A stretch of 8,723 nucleotides of DNA from NCBI GenBank assembly GCA_036564195.1, contig DATCLA010000161.1:1-8723 (forward strand), in the 5' to 3' direction. The notes beneath the pieces were generated by a model. The model was not told where the DNA came from, made no database searches, and saw only the letters and a program-made list of their open reading frames with translations. The translations under genes and the position numbers were made by a program. The DNA is from DATCLA01 sp036564195 (GTDB taxonomy: Bacteria > Bacillota > UBA4882 > UBA8346). How positions within the stretch are numbered: the stretch's first letter is position 1; each line of letters begins with the position of its first letter. Positions 6,376-8,723 of this stretch are shown in pieces.

Positions 6376-6397
6376 CGATTGTTTATAAAAACAATCG
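6376..6397 (-). promoter_or_regulatory. Perfect 9-bp hairpin in the leader of the unknown minus-strand gene
   Basis: CGATTGTTT (6376-6384) and AAACAATCG (6389-6397) form a perfect stem with a 4-base loop. No T run follows on either strand, so it is not a simple terminator. It lies about 63 bases before the start codon at 6313, where it could be an mRNA 5' hairpin or a protein binding site. Confidence 0.5.
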
Positions 6398-6442
6398 GAT
6401 GAGGATCCGTCAATCCCACCAACCGGTTTCTAAAATTTATAA

Positions 6443-6473
6443 TATACTATGCCGGATCCCGGGATTTTGGCAC
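6443..6473 (-). promoter_or_regulatory. Possible sigma-K-like promoter of the unknown minus-strand gene
   Basis: Read on the minus strand, CATAGTATA (complement of 6443-6451) fits CATANNNTA. Seventeen bases upstream is GTGCC (6469-6473), one change from the GHACC -35 pattern. This would give a leader of about 120 bases. A vegetative promoter in the same AT-rich patch cannot be excluded. Confidence 0.4.
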
Positions 6474-6501
6474 AAGGCACTGGTGTTTGCATAACCACTA
6501 T

Positions 6502-6543
6502 AAAAATGGAAGATCCGCCCGGAGAGCATTTAAACTGGGCGAT
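6502..6543 (-). terminator. Weak candidate terminator of the Na/Pi transporter gene
   Basis: On the minus strand, ATCGCCC (6537-6543) pairs with GGGCGGAT (6513-6520) with one bulged base around a 16-base loop, followed six bases later by five T residues (6502-6506 in complement). The distance to the stop codon (6555) is right, but the large loop, bulge and spacer make it weak. Confidence 0.4.
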
Positions 6544-6554
6544 TCGATGTAGTG

Positions 6555-8231
6555 TCATTTGACTGGCTCATTGTCCAACACCGCTTCAGCAATGTTGTAA
6601 CAGTGGTCGGCAATGCGTTCCAGGTTTTTAAGCATATCGATATAACAGACTGCGGAATTGGTATTGCAGGTACCCTGATTCAAACGGTTAATATGGCCGA
6701 GGCGCAACGACTCTTCCATGTCGTCCATCTCTTTTTCCAGCTCCATCACTCTGTAGGCAGCCTGGAAATTGTCATCACGTAAAGCGGCAATGGCGTTAGT
6801 TAACATTTCATGGGTGAGTGCAAAAATGGTATCGACTTCTCGTCGGGCTTCGGTAGAGAACTTAATCCCATTTTCCTGTTTATATTGGGCCAATTCCAAA
6901 ATGTTGGTACAGTGATCGCCGATTCTTTCCATATCTCCAACTACATGCATCAGGTCAGCCAGGCGCAACGATTCCATCTTTGTTAAAGTTGATTGCGAAA
7001 CGACAGTGGACATGTAGCTAATGATTTCACCCTGTAAATAATCGAGAATATCTTCAAGATTCAAAATAGTTTCTTTTTTGGACAGGTCATTATGCTGGTA
7101 GGCCTGTTGAACCTGTTCGGTCATTTCCAGGGCTAATTCACCCATACGTACCAATTCTTTGGAGGAGAGTTCCAAAGCGGCATCTGGGTTGTTGGTGATT
7201 TTGGAATTGAGGTATTTAACGCCTTTTTCAATAAAGGGATCTTCCCCGGGGATTAATTTAGTGACCAGTTTCGCCAATACTCCTGCCAATGGTAGCCAAA
7301 TTAAGGTATTAATAGAATTAAAGGCGGTATGGGCATTGGCAATCTGGCGAGAGATTACTCCGACAGCGGCGGCTCCTTGAGTTGGGTCAAACTGTGGCGA
7401 GATTGCGGTAACTAATTTTACGAATAACGGTAGAAACGGCAGGAAGATGGTGCATCCCAGGATGTTAAAGAGAGAATGGACAGCCGCAGTCCGTTTGGCT
7501 GCTTTGTTTGCTCCGATACTGGCTAAGATCGCAGTGATGGTCGTCCCGATATTATCGCCAAAGAGAATAGGAATGGCTGAGGTTAAGGGAATCAACGGCT
7601 GAATTACCCCATTTACTTCGATAGGCTGAGAGGCTAAGGTCTGCAATACTCCAATGGTGGCGCTGCTGCTTTGAATCACGACAGTCATCAGGGTACCCAC
7701 AGCGACACCGAGAATTGGGTATTTAGCGAAGTTAAGCATCATTTCGCTGAAGACTTTGGATTGAGCTAAGGGCTTTAACATTTCTGCCATGGTATTTAAA
7801 CCGATGAAGAGGACTCCGAAACCGAAAATAATTTGTCCGAGGTATTGCAGTTTCTTACGTTTGGGGAAGAAGTAAAGGGCAAAACCGGCCGCTGCAATTA
7901 AGTAGGCGTATTCTCCCAGGTCAAAGGCGATTAATTGGGCAGTCATGGTGGTACCGATGTTAGCCCCCATAATTACCCCAATCGCCTGGGGGAGAGTCAG
8001 AAGCCTGGCATTAACAAAACTGACCAACATTACTGTAGTGGCACTACTGCTTTGGATGACCGCGGTTACTAACGTTCCGACCAGCATCCCGATGAATGGG
8101 TTTTTGGTTAGAGTTTCTAAAATTTTGCGTAATCGTTCCCCGGCTGATTTTTTCAAGCCGTCGCTCATCAGGTTCATGCCAAAGATGAAGAGCGCCAGGC
8201 CACCGGCAACCCCGATTATGATTTCTTTCAT
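6555..8231 (-). CDS. Na/Pi-cotransporter II family protein with C-terminal PhoU-like domain
   Basis: This 558-residue inner-membrane protein likely imports or exports phosphate with sodium. The N-terminal part (about residues 1-325) has the two inverted halves typical of Na/Pi cotransporters: QSSSATT at 60-66 and QSSSATI at 187-193, each followed by an NIGTT motif (GANIGTT 89-95, GDNIGTT 225-231), within roughly eight or nine hydrophobic segments. The C-terminal cytosolic part (about 350-550) is a PhoU-like helical bundle with the paired motifs ERIGDH (435-440) and ERIADH (538-543), as expected for metal-binding PhoU repeats. Length and architecture match the complete bacterial fusion type (NptA/YjbB-like), and nothing is missing. 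The ATG start has AGGAGGT five bases upstream. It is transcribed away from the formate-tetrahydrofolate ligase gene; phosphate-linked control is possible through the direct repeats upstream. Confidence 0.95.
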   Translation of the reverse strand: MKEIIIGVAGGLALFIFGMNLMSDGLKKSAGERLRKILETLTKNPFIGMLVGTLVTAVIQSSSATTVMLVSFVNARLLTLPQAIGVIMGANIGTTMTAQLIAFDLGEYAYLIAAAGFALYFFPKRKKLQYLGQIIFGFGVLFIGLNTMAEMLKPLAQSKVFSEMMLNFAKYPILGVAVGTLMTVVIQSSSATIGVLQTLASQPIEVNGVIQPLIPLTSAIPILFGDNIGTTITAILASIGANKAAKRTAAVHSLFNILGCTIFLPFLPLFVKLVTAISPQFDPTQGAAAVGVISRQIANAHTAFNSINTLIWLPLAGVLAKLVTKLIPGEDPFIEKGVKYLNSKITNNPDAALELSSKELVRMGELALEMTEQVQQAYQHNDLSKKETILNLEDILDYLQGEIISYMSTVVSQSTLTKMESLRLADLMHVVGDMERIGDHCTNILELAQYKQENGIKFSTEARREVDTIFALTHEMLTNAIAALRDDNFQAAYRVMELEKEMDDMEESLRLGHINRLNQGTCNTNSAVCYIDMLKNLERIADHCYNIAEAVLDNEPVK

Positions 8232-8243
8232 TAACTACCTCCT

Positions 8244-8620
8244 AATAAAATGGTTTGATTTTACTTAGCTAGTGTGACAATCGAAAAGCATCAAAAGCAT
8301 TAAAAAGTATTTCGGTTTTTTGCTGTGGAAACCTGCAGGGAAAATTTAAACGTTTTCTTAACGAACGTATCCATCTGAGAGAATTGCATAATTACCTTAA
8401 TAAACCCTTTGGCTGCATTATATAGTGACTATCAGGAGGTATCTATCAATATATTGTGGGTCAAAGCTTAAATCAGAATTGTGCAATTTCTTAATCTAAA
8501 TGCTATCTAAAGAAGCTTTTCAAAGTCTTGCTGATTAATCCGGCCTATTTTTTATTTAACAAAGCAGTGCTACAGCTGCAATCAAATTGTAATGGCAAAC
8601 TTTTGCGAAAAACAGAGGAG
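8244..8620. other. Divergent intergenic region without a recognisable gene
   Basis: AT-rich DNA lies between the transporter gene and the promoter of the right-hand gene. I see no open frame of useful length, no tRNA-like fold and no riboswitch consensus, including the tetrahydrofolate class that might be expected before a folate enzyme. Apart from the direct repeats at 8284-8310 it holds an isolated AGGAGGT at 8434-8440 followed only by short frames (GTG at 8456 gives 12 codons). Confidence 0.6.
8284..8310 (-). repeat. Three direct repeats of AAAAGCAT upstream of the transporter gene
   Basis: AAAAGCAT at 8284-8291 and 8293-8300 and AAAAGTAT at 8303-8310 recur every 9-10 bases, 53-79 bases before the transporter start codon. 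Near one-turn spacing is what a response regulator or other side-by-side binding protein would recognise. The sequence does not match the Bacillus PhoP box (TTAACA-type), so the regulator is unknown. Confidence 0.55.
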
Positions 8621-8624
8621 ATTG

Positions 8625-8654
8625 TTGTTTTTTTAAAAGCAAATTTGATATAAT
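8625..8654 (+). promoter_or_regulatory. Sigma-A promoter with extended -10 for the formate-tetrahydrofolate ligase gene
   Basis: TGATATAAT (8646-8654) is a perfect extended -10 element. A partial -35, TTGTTT at 8625-8630, lies 18 bases upstream. The start codon at 8693 is about 32 bases after the predicted transcription start. Confidence 0.8.
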
Positions 8655-8692
8655 GAAGAAAACTTTCATGGCCGAGATTAGGAGGCACGGTA

Positions 8693-8723
8693 ATGCTGTC
8701 AGATATCGAGATTGCGCAGGCAT
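8693..8723 (+). CDS. fhs: Formate-tetrahydrofolate ligase, N-terminal fragment cut by the window end
   Basis: Only ten codons are visible, reading MLSDIEIAQA, from an ATG with AGGAGG (8680-8685) seven bases upstream. The peptide SDIEIAQ is the very conserved opening of clostridial and acetogen formate-tetrahydrofolate ligases (for example SDIQIAQEAKM or SDIEIAQAAKM). The enzyme joins formate to tetrahydrofolate using ATP in one-carbon metabolism, and in acetogens in the methyl branch of the Wood-Ljungdahl pathway. The assignment rests on this short match together with the strong vegetative promoter and ribosome binding site; whether the organism is an acetogen cannot be told. Confidence 0.75.
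   Translation, partial: MLSDIEIAQA

Noticed and set aside
6455..6465. Palindrome ATCCCGGGAT as an operator or integration site
   Set aside because: It is a single 10-bp palindrome with no flanking duplication or mobile element, lying between candidate promoter elements; chance is enough to explain it.
7945..8268. 107-codon plus-strand open frame overlapping the transporter gene start
   Set aside because: It is antisense to conserved membrane segments including QSSSATT; its hydrophobic character is only the mirror of that coding.
8580..8692. Tetrahydrofolate riboswitch before the formate-tetrahydrofolate ligase gene
   Set aside because: The predicted leader from the -10 at 8649 is only about 32 bases, too short, and no riboswitch consensus is visible upstream.
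1..8723. CRISPR array, insertion sequence or tRNA/rRNA gene
   Set aside because: No spaced identical direct repeats, transposase-like frame, terminal inverted repeats, cloverleaf or rRNA signature sequences were seen on either strand.

Overview
The window looks like chromosomal DNA of a spore-forming member of the Firmicutes (Bacillota), probably a Clostridia-like or deep-branching anaerobic lineage. This rests on strong AGGAGG-type ribosome binding sites, GTG starts, two proteins built from SPOCS/DUF3794 repeats (a family typical of endospore formers), and the start of a formate-tetrahydrofolate ligase gene at the right edge. Base composition is moderate, with frequent CGG arginine and CCG proline codons. 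The genus cannot be fixed from this sequence.

Left part (1-4990, + strand): the 3' part of a gene for a repeat-rich acidic protein with a helical C-terminal domain and a good terminator; a small single-pass membrane protein; a 416-residue protein made almost entirely of three tandem 137-residue SPOCS units; a strong terminator; and a 723-residue protein that reads as about five degenerate SPOCS-like units. A family 4-type glycosyltransferase gene (4881-5891) follows and overlaps the end of the large SPOCS gene by about 110 bases. I infer a spore-envelope locus: repeat scaffolds plus an enzyme that could glycosylate surface material. Sigma-K/E-like -10 elements (CATANNNT) lie ahead of the small membrane protein gene, the large SPOCS gene and the unknown minus-strand gene, which fits mother-cell expression but is not proof of it.

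Middle (5903-6554, - strand): a 136-residue protein of unknown family ends 11 bases from the glycosyltransferase stop codon (convergent). Its leader holds a perfect 9-bp hairpin.

Right part (6555-8723): a complete Na/Pi-cotransporter family protein with a C-terminal PhoU-like domain on the minus strand, then a 461-base divergent intergenic region. That region carries a three-copy 8-bp direct repeat near the transporter gene, an orphan Shine-Dalgarno sequence, and an extended -10 promoter in front of the formate-tetrahydrofolate ligase gene, of which only ten codons are visible. This part looks like ordinary housekeeping DNA; the SPOCS/glycosyltransferase cluster is the accessory and more interesting half.
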